In this document: piece after piece, positions 13,368 to 26,900 of the stretch
How the letters are laid out: each line of letters begins with the position of its first letter
Position numbering within the stretch: the stretch's first letter is position 1
NCBI GenBank assembly: GCA_021432605.1
Contig: MU271145.1
Span: forward strand, 1 to 64,000
Length of the DNA: 64,000 bases
Direction: 5' to 3'
Source of the DNA: Coniochaeta sp. PMI_546
Lineage: Eukaryota > Ascomycota > Sordariomycetes > Coniochaetales > Coniochaetaceae
The notes under the pieces: model-generated
What the model was told of the DNA's origin: nothing
The model's input: only the letters and a program-made list of their open reading frames with translations
Database searches by the model: none
Program-made: the position numbers and the translations under genes

Positions 13368-14091
13368 TGTTTGATAGTCTCTGCATTCCAATGCGATGGC
13401 CGTCAGCGAAGCTCGGTTAGGGCCCCCAGGATGGCCACGATCCTGGCACCAGGAATGTGCCTTAGCTCAAAGAAAGAACTGACATGGCGCAGAACAGTTC
13501 CCTTCAGGACGGAAAGCCTTGTTCTTTATAGACAGATTGACTGTGTATAGCTGCCATGTCCATTGTGCTGCAATGCAGGATGGCTGACGTTGAACTATCT
13601 GAGGCCAGAGGATCTTGGCACCTCGGCGTAGACATCTCAGGGAACCAACAGAGCCAACTATGTTCAGGTACAAATGAGTTGTCACTCAGGGACGTTCTCT
13701 GAATCTGCACAGCCCTTTGCTGTCTACACCAACACAACTTCGATGACCACCACCCCCACCTTTGGGCGGCGTTGTCCAATCAAAGGTGCACAGCCTCCCG
13801 CATGGAACTACCTGGAGCCTGCTTCCTTGGGCTCTAGTCTAGTCGCTGGACATACTCACTCATATCATTGCCCAACCAAACATGTCCAGCTTCCCGCGTG
13901 AGAGACTAATAGTCCAGAGCCTGCTTCTCAGGATAACAGATAAGCCCAAGCAAGGCATCAGGAAACCAGGCTACGATATGACGCCCTGTCTGTTGGCTGA
14001 CATTGTGAGAGGGAAAAAAAAAAGAAAGATAAAGCTTGGCCAATGGGCCGGAGTCAACTTCTGGCAGATATGATCCCCGAATATCTATTCG
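13368..14091. other. Intergenic, possibly holding a 5' exon of the zinc-finger gene
   Basis: Minus-strand frames of 70-90 codons overlap here at 13467-13779 but show no family features. A branch/acceptor pair at about 13384-13405 (minus) hints at an upstream exon of the C2H2 gene. Otherwise I see nothing. Confidence 0.35.
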
Positions 14092-15744
14092 ATGCTCGAA
14101 TCCCTATCGGTCGCCGTGTCAACGAGAGGATTTAGAAGTGTCTATGCCGGGTTAACAACGTCCTTGGATCGACTACCGAAACGTGAGAATATGACAGGAG
14201 CACATGGGCTGACCGGCCCTGCCCACCGACGGTTCGTCATTGTCACATCGCTGCTGTGCCTGATTGATCAGGTCCGCGGCGAGCCAACCGCACATAGCCT
14301 CGACAGGCACCCACATGATGGTCACTGGAGACTTGAGAGTCCCCAGAAGAAATTCCTGGATTCTTTCGCCCTGATCTGCTCCACCTCGAGGGTTGGGGGA
14401 GACACCGCCTCGGCGGTGTGCCTGGAACAAGGCCATGCCAATGGAAATGTGTTGCGTCTCGCTCGGAACCTCGGCGTCCCTCAGAGACTTGTCACCCAGC
14501 TTCAGCATGTTCTCGATGATCTTGCCGCTGTCGCTGCCAAAGGTGAAAAAACTACCTAAACACACACCCTTCGAACACTAACACCCTCTGCATTTCTAGA
14601 ACTCACGGTAAAAGAAGGAGAACTCAAAATCTTGCTTAAGATCATCGACTTGACCCAAGACAAGATTTTGTCCCTGTTGGAGAAGCTCCGCGATCCGAAG
14701 ATTCACGCTACTATCCAAGACGTAATCTCCACGATGAAGACGGACGATGACTCTTGGGGGGACTGCGAAGACGCCAATTTCCGGGAATGGATAGTCAACC
14801 TTCCGGCTCTGGTGTCGCTTAAGCATGATGTAACACCGATCCAGCTCATCCCGCATATCAAGTGGGCAGCCAAAGCGAAATGGAGCTATGCGGAAGAAAT
14901 GGAAGCATTATTTTGCTCCAAAGGAGAATCCAAAGGAGAATCCAAAGGAGAATCCAAAGGAGAATCCAAAGGAGAATCCAAAGGAGAATCCAAAGGAGAA
15001 GCGTTCCCACCATGGATCAAGCACATCTACAAACTCGGGCGGTACTTTTCGGCAACGAAAGCTATGCTCAAGCTTGCTACCAAGCAGCCCGATCTTTTCA
15101 CTTCGATCCACGTCGAAGCTGTGCAAGCTCCGGAGCGGCAGCGCTTCTCCCTGGGCGACGACAAGACTGCTCTCCGGACAGCTCTCGAGAAGCTGACCAA
15201 GACAGACCCTGAAACGCTCATGAAGAAGCTGGGTCAGGCTTGGCTCACGGATGACCCAGAAGCTCGATTGCGTAAGGCCTGCCGTCTCGTGCTTACGGTC
15301 CATGCTGAGATGCAGTTGCTGGCCTTCTACGACCACCACCCCCACCTCACACCACGTCTACTGTTCATGGGCACCAGCAAGAAAGCTTGTTTTCTCTGCC
15401 ACGAGTTCATGTCCCGCCACCCGCTAACGATCGGGGTGTCGGCCAGTCACCAGAAGCTGTACCCATCGTGGATGCCGGCGCCGTGTTCGTCTACGGTCCG
15501 TAAGAAGCACAAAGAGTTGCTCTGGGACCTCAGCCGGCACCTTGAGCAGACGACCATGCGCGACTTGGAAACTAGGTTGGGCATGCGCCGACCGATGAAT
15601 CTGGATTCTACGGCAGGGCCATCCCTGACGACCACTGGGACCATTTCCACAGGGTGGTGGGCCGTGGAACTGCCTGTTCGATCTCTTAATCCATCTACGG
15701 ACGGGCAAGACCCGTCTTCGACTGGCGCGGTGGAGGCGGAGTAG
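14092..15744 (+). CDS. OTT_1508-like putative nucleic-acid deaminase
   Basis: Two exons, 14092-14542 and 14600-15744, give 531 residues. The 57-nt intron has a CTAAC branch and TTTCTAG acceptor and keeps frame. The C-terminal part carries the zinc-deaminase signature: HAE (H385, E387) followed by a C-F-L-C pair (C414, C417) in strand/helix contexts typical of the fungal OTT_1508-like deaminase family. That family belongs to the cytidine-deaminase superfamily, and most members have no known substrate. The N-terminal part (FLDSFALICS, LRLARNLGVP) also matches the usual family layout. Seven copies of SKGE (14917-15000) sit between the two halves. No signal peptide is seen. ATG 14092 is the first in frame, but an upstream exon is possible. 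The function is inferred from family only. Confidence 0.72.
14917..15000 (+). repeat. 12-bp minisatellite, 7 perfect copies, coding (SKGE)7
   Basis: The unit TCCAAAGGAGAA is repeated seven times without a mismatch inside the deaminase gene. Because the unit is a multiple of three, copy-number change keeps the frame and alters only the length of a charged linker. Confidence 0.97.
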
Positions 15745-16792
15745 CTACTGGTGGTGGAAATATAATGATCGAAAGGAAGCATAGCGGTGCACCAATATGA
15801 GCTAAATCTTGACATCTGCCACAGAGATAGGACACAAACTTGTGAGTCTTTGCCTCTGGTAAATCGAGAAATGTTGAAATGCGAATCACCATGCTGCCCA
15901 GGCGCTATGTTATGACGTGTGAGAAATGCACTTTGTTCTTTGAGTCTACACGTATCGACCTACAGACAATTATACCGAATGTATAGCATACTCGAACCCA
16001 TGATTAGGTGGAGTAACTGTTAGAAAAAGGTATCTTTGGGCATGCTACTTTGTTGTTTAAACATCTAAAGTGTTACTGTGAACTTGCAATTTTTGAAACT
16101 TGTTTGACACACGTCACTTCCTTGGCCACTACCTTAGCCTGGAGACTCTCCACTGCTCTCAGCCTGGCGCAACGTAGCCGTCACTAATGATTAAGTATTA
16201 GACTGCGTCCACCAAAACGACCTATCATTGCCCAACTCGCTCTCGATTTCCGACACCCACCTTTTAAATTCTGGACCTGTTTATTTTTATCTACCGCTTT
16301 ACTTTGCCATGTCTCCTCTCTCGAAATCATCTGCTCGTCTTCTGCACAAGCGCGCTTCTGCTTGTCGCATTCCGGATCCATACCGGGGTAGCATCCGGCG
16401 GCCAACGCGCTGTTGGCATTGGCTACAGCTACCCAACGGTCTGGGTGAAACGCCACCTGTTCCCTTCGAGCGATAGTGATATGCAACCAACCGTGCCGAT
16501 ATGATCCTTTTCGCATCTTGCCATCGGGATAAATTCAACACCGTGCCCACTACACAGGCGGCAATTCGCATGTTTCCGCTTTCTGGTCAACTTCGTTTCT
16601 TTTCCATCTCGCATACAACGTGTTTGTTCTTGACGTGAGGTGAGGCACAATCGTCTGCATTATCGTTTTGCATTTCGCTCTGGAATATCATTTCGCTCCA
16701 TCTTTTTCGGCGTTCATTCATGCATGGCCTGGCCAGGATTGGGGAGTAGGCGAGTTTAAGCTTACCTCGAGTCTGAAACCCTAATTTTCACA
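15745..16792. other. Intergenic, no gene recognised
   Basis: About 1 kb between the deaminase and the mannosidase. Only short frames are present. Pyrimidine-rich stretches from about 16.55 kb onward probably belong to the mannosidase promoter and leader. Confidence 0.5.
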
Positions 16793-18639
<1,847 letters not shown>

Positions 18640-19085
18640 GAGACGTGTTGCTACATCAAGTCTGCTATACTGTCTACTGCAGGCGATCTGATCCCGCTAT
18701 GAGAGTGCAGTTTTGTAGGTATAAGGGTTGGCGTAAGGATTACAGGATACAGGGCATCGACGGGCATTTGCTTTGGCAGTGGAGTTTTTTCTTTCTTTCT
18801 TATCCAAGGGCAGAGCTGGTTCTAAAGCATGTGATTATCAAAACACAATCTATTGTGTCGAGGAGTGGCGGAGGTTATAATGTTCCTTGTATATGATCGT
18901 GACATCATTCGAATGCTCAACCATCTCTAAGAAAGGCACGGAAAAGCCTGGTATGTGAATGGCATATGGCAACCGTTAGTACCGGGTATCATGCTCCTAG
19001 CTTGCCGCCTGGCCTAGGAAAAGTAACGCAAAGTTTTAAGTCAACGCCAAACCTCCGACGCGTCCCTGAACCAACAATTTCCCCT

Positions 19086-20693
19086 TCAGTTCACGTCGAA
19101 ATTCCAGATACCCTTTGCATACAACGACTTGATCGCCGCGTTCATGACCTCAAGGAACCGCTCTTTCTCGACCTGTACGTCATCGACATGCCAAGCATCG
19201 CGTTTCTCAACCGTCTTGCTGCTCCTGTCCCTCCTTTCAGCCTTGGCCTCCTCGGCGCCCTTTGGTGATACCTGCGGCACGTGGATCCTGAAGTAATCCA
19301 GTCGCAGCATATTCGCCAGGTTCCTAAAGCCGTTGTGCGGCGAGCCAGTCTGCGGGTGTCGCAATGTTTCTGGCTGCAGCTCGACAATGACCCCGGTCTT
19401 CTCCCGCATGAACATCGTGTGCGTGAGCCCGGCGCCGTGGACGCCGACGAGGACGTCCGTGTCTCGGATGATGCGGAGCTGCTCCGCGAACGTGATGGCG
19501 GCGAAGTCGACAGCCGACAGTTTGATGTGGGGGATCTCTTGGCGCAAGGCCGTGAACAACGCGTCCTGGTCCTTGAGTCTGCGACTCTCCTTGCGGTCGA
19601 TGAAGGTGACAATGATCTGGTCTGGGTTTCTCGGTGGGTCCTCGATGTGGTAGAAATCGAGTACCCGGCGCGCGAAGACGTGCAACGTCGGTGCCGAGGT
19701 ACAGTCTCGGACATCCCAGTCATTCTGCCATAGCGGGTTGCTTGCGCCAGCGAGAGGGATAATGATATTGGTCTCGGGGCCGACCGACAAAGTGCCGGCA
19801 ACGTGGCTGGCCATGAGCTCCTTTAGGCGGACCGGCTTGCGCTCGGCGAAGAGCTGCCACAGATCCCAGTACGGTCCATCACCGCGATCGTCCAGGATGA
19901 CGACCTGCGTGTCATGTGTGTCAATGGGATGCTCGAAAAAAGGCCGGTTGCCGACCAGCGGGTCCCGTGCCATGCGCAGGACGTCAAATGACATCCAGGT
20001 GGAATATATCTCCATGAGACAATGCCAGGGGTTGGATTCTCCTTCGCGCTTGAGAAGAAGCTGGAACCGGGGTGGCGGCACAGCTGGTGGATTTTCCCGG
20101 GCGGCTCCTCCGAGCCGGGCCGGGCCGGCATCGAGCTCAACATAACGTTCAAAAACATATTGTGGACCGGTCTCATACCAGTAGCCCTTGAGCTTCTCGA
20201 ATGGTATAAGCCCTTGTGCAGTCTCGGTAGCTTCATCAAAGGGGCGAAGTTTGCAGTCGAGGCCATATCGTCCTCGAGCTACATCTAGCACCGAGCCTCG
20301 CCCAAAACATAACGAATCCACCCTGTCTTGTGGATCAGTGTAATCTTTGCTGGCGTGGATATGGAAGCAGGTCAAATTGGAGGTGGAGTCTTCCGAGCAG
20401 TATGACCTCGCATGGTCACGCAGAGTCTCAAGATACTTGGTGGAAAAGCGATCTTCGCAGAATTCCGATTGCCGCTCCGGAGCGTCATATGCATAGGGCA
20501 GCGACAGGACGTCCGCTGCTGTATCCGCCTCTGCTGGCGCATTCGGCCTTGTTGGCGATTTCCACTCCGAGATTTGGCCAGATATGTACGATCTTGATGT
20601 TGGATGGCTGAGGGAGAAGACGGACAGGGCGATTACCACGCCGGCAGTGATGAGGCCGATACGTCGCTGATTGATGCCGGTTCCAACAAGCAT
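19086..20693 (-). CDS. GT61 family glycosyltransferase (EOGT/DUF563-like)
   Basis: Single exon, 535 residues from the ATG at 20693; the longer frame above it begins with GTG. Predicted type II membrane protein with a signal anchor at about 12-30, then a luminal domain. It has the GT61 features: an N-terminal cysteine-rich part (FCEDRF, CFHIHAS, LDCKLRPF), PRFQLLLKREGESNPWHCL, LAGASNPLWQNDW, and the C-terminal GVHGAGLTHTMF segment near 418, followed by VIVELQPE. Relatives are EGF-domain O-GlcNAc transferases and plant xylosyl/arabinosyl transferases. The fungal members' donor and acceptor are mostly unknown, so only glycosyl transfer in the secretory path is claimed. Confidence 0.85.
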   Translation of the reverse strand: MLVGTGINQRRIGLITAGVVIALSVFSLSHPTSRSYISGQISEWKSPTRPNAPAEADTAADVLSLPYAYDAPERQSEFCEDRFSTKYLETLRDHARSYCSEDSTSNLTCFHIHASKDYTDPQDRVDSLCFGRGSVLDVARGRYGLDCKLRPFDEATETAQGLIPFEKLKGYWYETGPQYVFERYVELDAGPARLGGAARENPPAVPPPRFQLLLKREGESNPWHCLMEIYSTWMSFDVLRMARDPLVGNRPFFEHPIDTHDTQVVILDDRGDGPYWDLWQLFAERKPVRLKELMASHVAGTLSVGPETNIIIPLAGASNPLWQNDWDVRDCTSAPTLHVFARRVLDFYHIEDPPRNPDQIIVTFIDRKESRRLKDQDALFTALRQEIPHIKLSAVDFAAITFAEQLRIIRDTDVLVGVHGAGLTHTMFMREKTGVIVELQPETLRHPQTGSPHNGFRNLANMLRLDYFRIHVPQVSPKGAEEAKAERRDRSSKTVEKRDAWHVDDVQVEKERFLEVMNAAIKSLYAKGIWNFDVN

Positions 20694-21891
20694 GGTAGCA
20701 ACCGGCTTGAGAGCCGCAACCACATTTCCCAGGAACTAATTCGAACCAAATGCAGCATGCGGCGCGCGGAAAGAGGTGAAAATAGATGGCGGTTACGTCG
20801 TGTTGGGTTTCATCAGGAAATGAAACAAAATTGAGGATATGGAAGTCGGACAAAGGTCAATCTGTCATAGTAGGCTCAGCCCCTCTCCACCACACCTTAC
20901 CGCCACAAATCGCGATCCGACACCGCTGAACGAATCCGAGCGCACTGACGAGCCCCATCAGATTACCTCAGTGGATGCCTCAGTAACGGCCGTATAGTAT
21001 CTGTATGGGGTCACAAGTTCGTGTCGTCGCCCGCTTGTTCTATTCAATTGCCTACATAGTACACTGTTGACACCCCAAAACTATCCAGCTCCCGCCAAAC
21101 CTTTTCAAGATCCCCCGTATCCATCAACCACGGTGATTGAGCGTATATGCTGGCAAGCGCTGACATGTGGCATTTTGTTATTGCAAGACGATCCATCGTT
21201 TCTCACAGTGGAGGCAATTCTCGCAATGTTGTTAACTGATTCGCCCTTCCCCCCCAATAGCCGCTGAAGCTAGAGCGCACCCAATGAGACACAAAGCCAG
21301 TTTTCGGCTCCAGAGTGTCGGGTTCAACTGCGACGATATTGCCAGAGCACTGCCCCTGAACCCAATCCTTCTGTCCTTGATCCAATCAGGACACGTCGAG
21401 AAATATGCAGTTGGTTCTTGTTCCGTACTCTTTGTGTCTGGAGGAGTCAACTTCAGGATCAGGACCCACGGGCATCGTCCTGTCCTCCATGTAGACAATG
21501 TAACGTCAAGCCTCTTCAGCATGGTCAAGTGCCTGCGGATCTGCACCTGTCCGTTGGCCCCGCGTCTCTGCGGGATCGCAATGGTAGGCCTGGTTCTACA
21601 AGTCTTAGTGCTTGGGAGGTTGTGCCCTGTCTATCTCGCACTTCTTCCTCGGTGACTGTTGCCGCAACATTCAAGTCAATGCTGTCTTTCGTTGCTTTCT
21701 GTCCTGGACATAGCTGACGACGTTACCCTCTTTGCATCCATACTGCGTTCATGTTGCTACGACCCCTTCTTTCTTGACTCTTTAATCTTTAATTTATATG
21801 TCCTGAAGTGGCAGTTTGAGGTGGTGATCCTTGGTCATACACACACAGCCTATCTGTTGTCGTCCAGGAGCGTTTCTCTCAGCTTCATGCA
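20694..21891. other. Divergent intergenic region
   Basis: About 1.2 kb between the divergent GT61 and aspartic-protease-like genes, so it holds both promoters. No credible frame. I see no distinct regulatory element. Confidence 0.45.
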
Positions 21892-23650
21892 ATGCGGATA
21901 GACTTTACTAGGCGGAATGTCTGGCACGCACTCTTCGTCCTTGTTTGCCAGACGGTGCTCCTGGCTCGTGTATCCGCCGATTGTGGACCATACCCCATTA
22001 ATGTCAAGATCGGAAATGTCACTCTTTCGAACAAGCAAGACGCACGCGGACTCAGTGTCTCGGTTGGCAGCCCGGAGCAGAACTTTGCCTTTCTTCCACA
22101 ATGGTACGCATCACAGCAGTCTGCACAACCGCTTAACACAGTCCACATAGCTGACTTGCATCAGGCCGCTAAACAACACGATGGTGTACGGGACGTCTGG
22201 GTTTTGCGAACTGCGCCACGAGGCATGGACGGAAACCGGGTGTGTGACTTTTCGAGGGGGAGAATACACCATGATTACCTCGCAGAGCAGGAAAATACCT
22301 CCCTCGAACGCATACCCGGTCGAGTCAGCGCCATATCCTCAGATGTCATTCGTTTCCGATACGATCAAACTCAACGATAACCATTCCTTGACAAACTTCC
22401 CCATGGGCATCGCGCTCAGCGGATGGGGTGAACAGGGCTACCATCCCCAGATGGCTATTGGTATGGGTGCCAACTCGACGATGCTCAATATGCTGAAGAG
22501 CACCGGAAGAATAGCCTCTCGAGTCTTCGGCATATTCTGGGGGCGAACAGGCGCAACAAGCAGGACGCAACTGGACGGAAGCATGGTCTTTGGCGGGTAT
22601 GATAGAGCCAAGGTCATTGGGCAGCCATACACTCAGTTTATGATAGACGACCGCTCAGTCTGTTCGACAGGCATGGCAGTGACCATCACAGACCTGGTAC
22701 TCAACTTCGCGAATGGCTCGAACGTCAGCCTCTTCCCGGGCGCCAAAACCTCTTCCATCGCCGCCTGCTTGGTTCCCGACTACCCAGTTCTAATGACGAT
22801 GCCCTTGGACCCATACTTCAACAACATACGAATACATACCGGCGCGTCAATGTCTGGCCGTTCTTTCGGCATCGACTTCTTCTCGGTCCGGTATGATGAC
22901 ACCGACACGCCCTACCAAGGCGACCTGACAATCAAGCTGCAGTCCGGTCTCAGCGTGCGTATCCCCAACGACCAGCTGGTTGTGCCGGACAAGTATAGTG
23001 ATTCTCAGACGGGCCAGTGGATTGTCAACTCAACAGACCCGGCCATGATCATTAATGCCATACAGCAGGTCAACGCCAACGACTTGAGTCAGATAGGACG
23101 GCAGTTTCTGAGTGCTGCCTACTTGATGGTCAACCAAGAGACGAATCAGTTCACGCTGTGGGCGGCTAATCCAACTAGCGACGTGGATCTAGTTGCATTC
23201 GACGCCAACGGCAAAGAGGCAGATAGTATTTGCCCTCCCGCAAGTACGAACACGACCACTGGTGGTGGCCCGGAGAAGTCGGACGGCCTCGGACCACCTG
23301 CCGCGACAAGCACACCAAGTGCCGGCCTATCGACAGGTGTGATAGCGGGCATAGCTGTGGGTGCTGTGGCTGTAGTTGCGATAGCTGTCGGCATTGGTGC
23401 CTGGTGCTACAGACGAAAGAAAGTCAATAGGGCGGGAGAGAGCACAGAAGCGGAGACAATCGTGGTCACTGAGGAACCGAAGGGTCAATATGGTGGCTAC
23501 CACCAAGGGGCATTCTACAAGTCGGAGCTCCCGGATACGTCCGGCCGGTGGCCGAGAGAGTTATCTGCTCAGGGACCGGGGCCGCAAGCTCATATTCAGT
23601 ACGAGTTGATGGGTAGTGTACCTGAAGCAGGTGGACGTAATGTGCTTTAG
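21892..23650 (+). CDS. Membrane-anchored aspartic-protease-like protein, catalytic motifs not seen
   Basis: Exons 21892-22103 and 22165-23650 give 565 residues. The 61-nt intron has GTACGC, a CTGAC branch and CATCAG, and the join continues the frame exactly. An N-terminal signal peptide (about 1-29) is followed by a pepsin-like (A1) fold region: VSVGSPEQNFAFLPQ, FPMGIALSGWG, QLDGSMVFGGYDRAKV, then a disordered S/T/P stretch, one membrane helix (GVIAGIAVGAVAVVAIAVGI) and a basic-start cytoplasmic tail of about 90 residues. The D-T/S-G catalytic triads expected after the SPEQ segment and again in the second lobe are not visible. It may thus be a non-catalytic surface protein or sensor rather than a protease. 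The topology is well supported; the role is not known. Confidence 0.72.
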
Positions 23651-25276
23651 TGGGTTGCATGCTGTTGTTGGTTGTTGACTAGTTGCTTCTTGATACCCTG
23701 ATGGAGTTGTTTGCGGATTTCCATAAGTCATGATCCATTACGTTTGTGTCTGCCATGATTCCATATAGTCAGTGCTTGTTGACCTCTTTGTGACGGATCA
23801 GGCTCAGAGATTATTTACTCCTTAAGCATACTGACCATTACCTCTTGCGTATCCCAACCCCATACCCTCCTACCTTGGAAAGCAAGAACTAATAACCGTT
23901 CACTCCCTCCCAGGGTCAACCAACTTCCCAATAGTATAAGGTACTTCGCAATTGTTGCTACTTGTAAGGGTCATAACAGACCACAAAAGATGCCAGTGCA
24001 AGTTGATTATTTAGTGTCCTCCGTGTGTGGCTTATGATCGCTACTTCTAGGAAACGCAGTCTACGGCCTCTGGGCAGCCAGAGAGGCCCTGGGAAGTATT
24101 CACTTCCATAAACCTCGAAAACCTTCACCAGCAAACCCCACTAGACATCGACTTGACGAAAGACACCCAGAAATCGTCACAAGTGATAGACACTACCAGT
24201 GCCGAGAGAGTCAAATGTTTTGCAATGGATGTTTCCACGTGTGGCACGCGATCGTCGCCTACACAGACGAGTTGGGGTTACAGGGCATATTATGTTAGCC
24301 TGAACCGCCTCTGGATTCACACGCCTGATGTGTTCGACCTCATCTCATGGGAAGCACTATAAGTACTTACAATCCTGCCATCAAGTATGTTTACGTTCGC
24401 TGAATGATATTGTCCCAGTCATGTATACTCTAGACTCAAGGTTCACAAGACACATTGCCAGATGGAGTATTCTCTTTCCGTTCATCTGGCACACTACCCT
24501 AAACAAGACATACGTTGATGCCTCCGGAGGTTGAGCACATCTATAAGATGACTCTTGATGATTCAGGTGCTCCGCGAGTAGGGAAAGGGGGACTGAAGCG
24601 TTGCCGAGATGCAGAATCAAGTGGTGCTCAGGAAGCTCTTTGAGAAAGGGACCATTTAGGAACGACCGAAGAGGAAGTTGTTGTCAATCAGCTCGGTATT
24701 GCTTATACTAGGATTTATTCGACTATGAGCGTCAGTAGTTTCAAGTGTTTATCTATTATTAGCATATCAAGGGGCATGCTTTTGAGGATATAACGCTATC
24801 GTAATCAGACCCCCTTTTATTTTCTTTTGCAGTGTCTTGATATCCAGTCTTGGCCGATAAACATAGTAGTTCAACATCGGAAATAGTGAGAAAGCAATTG
24901 ATTTGAGGCTAGATCTTCATTCAGAGCATCACGGAAGTATCTCTCCTGCGTTTTGGTGAAGTTACGAAAGACAAGCCCATATCTCATGCATGTACAGAAT
25001 CGGGTCTTTCCACCAACCAAGCTAGACCGACTTTGCGTCCAATCAAACAACGTGAGATGTTGAATTCTCCACAGCCAACGTCCGACCTGCGGTAAGATCT
25101 GACCCGACGGGATTTATCCATCACCACGGCAAACCGGCCCTGCCAAGCGGAGCTTCTTACACCGGGGTGCCCACTCAGCTCAAGCACATGTCGAGTATAA
25201 CTTCACGACTCAACATGAGTGACCGGCCGGGTGGTAAGCCCCTACACCTACCCAATTCCTCGAAACCCCCGCCAGG
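23651..25276. other. Intergenic, 1.6 kb, no gene recognised
   Basis: Only short frames without family features. The part next to 25276 serves as the GH1 promoter and leader. Confidence 0.5.
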
Positions 25277-26755
25277 ATGACATCTCCCCAATTCACATTC
25301 GACCCTGCAATTCAGGGAGCTCTGCCCCCCGACTTCCACTGGGGGTTTGCTACAGCCGCCACCCAGATCGAAGGCGCCTGGAACAGAGACGGCAAAGGCC
25401 TCAGCATCTGGGACGTTTTCGGCCACACCCCGGGCAAAGTTCACGACGGTAGCAACGCCGACGACGCGACGCGGTCGTACGATCTCTATAAAGAAGATGT
25501 CGGGCGCATGAAGTCGTACGGCGTGACGGCATACCGGTTCTCCCTGTCATGGTCGAGAATCATCCCCCTCGGCGGAAAGGATGATCCCGTCAATGAGGCC
25601 GGTATTGAGTTCTACAACCGCCTGATCGACGAGTTGCTCGCCAACGGCATCGTGCCGTTCGTGACGCTCTTCCACTGGGACACGCCGCAGGCGCTGGAGG
25701 ACCGGTACGGCGGAATGCTGGACAAGGAGAGGTACACGCCCGACTTCGTCCGGTATTCGCGCGTGTGCTTTGAACGGTTCGGCGACCGGGTCAAAAACTG
25801 GATCACCTACAACGAGCCGGGCGTTTACACTCTGGCCGGTTACGCGGCAGGGGTGCACGCGCCAGCGAGATCGAGTTACCGCGAGCTGAACACGGAAGGC
25901 GACTCCTCGACCGAGCCGTTCATCGTCGCGCACACGGAACTCGTGTCCCACGGCCACGTCTGCAACATGTACAAGCGGGAGTTCCAGCCAAGGCAGAAGG
26001 GCAAGATCATGATCACGCTGCACGGCAACTGGTCGGAGCCGTACGACGAGAGCGACCCCAAGGACGTCGAGGCCGCCGAGCGGGCGCGGGAGTTTGAGAT
26101 TGCCTGGTTTGCGGATCCGCTCTATGGGAGCGGAGATTATCCGGCTAGCATGAGGAAGCAGCTGGGCGACAGGCTGCCGACTTTTACGGAGGAGGAGAAG
26201 AGGTTGGTGAAGGGCAGCTCGGAGTTTTATGGCATGAACTCGTATAGTGCCTTTTATGTCCAGCACCGTGACGAGGAGCCGGATATCAACGATCATAAGG
26301 GGAATATTATACAACACGAGTTTAACAAGCAAGGGGTAAAGAGAGGGCCGGAGAGTGACACTTATTGGCTGAGGACGACGCCATGGGGGTTTGGGAAGTT
26401 GTTGAGGTGGATCTGGGGGCGGTATCACACGCCTATATTCATCACAGAGAACGGTACGACTGCTAAAGGGGAGCACGACTGGAAGCCCAAGGGGCCGGAT
26501 GATATCCTTGAAGACCCGTTCCGGATCGACTTCTTCAAGAGCTATTTGACCGAGATTGCGAAGGCTTCACAGGATGGTGTGGTCATCAAGTCGTACTTTG
26601 CGTGGACCTTTACGGACAACTGGGAGTGGGCTGCGGGCTTCAGTGACCGGTTTGGAGTGACTTGGGTGGACTTTGAGAGCCCCGAGAAGACGAGGTATAC
26701 CAAGCGGTCGGCGCTATTCCTGGGACAATTCTTCCAGCATCTCATCAAGAAATGA
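25277..26755 (+). CDS. GH1 beta-glucosidase
   Basis: Intronless, 492 residues, full family length. Hydrolyses beta-glucosides such as cellobiose by the retaining mechanism. The acid/base glutamate is E180 in TYNEPG and the nucleophile E391 in ITENGT. The N-terminal substrate-site signature FHWGFATAATQIEGAWN and the FHWDTPQAL segment are intact, as is the aglycone-side FTDNWEWAAGFSDRFG. No signal peptide is present, so the enzyme is probably cytoplasmic and works on imported cellodextrins, as known for fungal GH1 enzymes. The ATG at 25277 directly precedes the mature-like start. The next gene is convergent, 145 bp away. Confidence 0.95.
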   Translation: MTSPQFTFDPAIQGALPPDFHWGFATAATQIEGAWNRDGKGLSIWDVFGHTPGKVHDGSNADDATRSYDLYKEDVGRMKSYGVTAYRFSLSWSRIIPLGGKDDPVNEAGIEFYNRLIDELLANGIVPFVTLFHWDTPQALEDRYGGMLDKERYTPDFVRYSRVCFERFGDRVKNWITYNEPGVYTLAGYAAGVHAPARSSYRELNTEGDSSTEPFIVAHTELVSHGHVCNMYKREFQPRQKGKIMITLHGNWSEPYDESDPKDVEAAERAREFEIAWFADPLYGSGDYPASMRKQLGDRLPTFTEEEKRLVKGSSEFYGMNSYSAFYVQHRDEEPDINDHKGNIIQHEFNKQGVKRGPESDTYWLRTTPWGFGKLLRWIWGRYHTPIFITENGTTAKGEHDWKPKGPDDILEDPFRIDFFKSYLTEIAKASQDGVVIKSYFAWTFTDNWEWAAGFSDRFGVTWVDFESPEKTRYTKRSALFLGQFFQHLIKK

Positions 26756-26900
26756 GAAAGAGACTTGTTAGGAGTGGAGACAAAATTGGACACATCTATC
26801 ATTCAGGTATCAACCATGCTCTTCTCGCAGGTCCTTGAGTGCGTGACCTCTTACATATATGACCTCTTACATGCATGCATTTGCTTCCCGCCCTACATAA

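Noticed and set aside
14862-15345. Other frames across the SKGE array (for example the FSFG-repeat reading on the minus strand)
   Set aside because: They are shadows of the 12-bp repeat; only the deaminase frame has family motifs on both sides.
19142-19801. 219-codon arginine/serine-rich frame overlapping the GT61 gene
   Set aside because: Same-strand shadow of the GC-rich GT61 frame, with no domain features.
25547-26476. 309-codon minus-strand frame opposite the GH1 gene
   Set aside because: Antisense shadow of a GC-rich gene; the GH1 frame has intact catalytic motifs.
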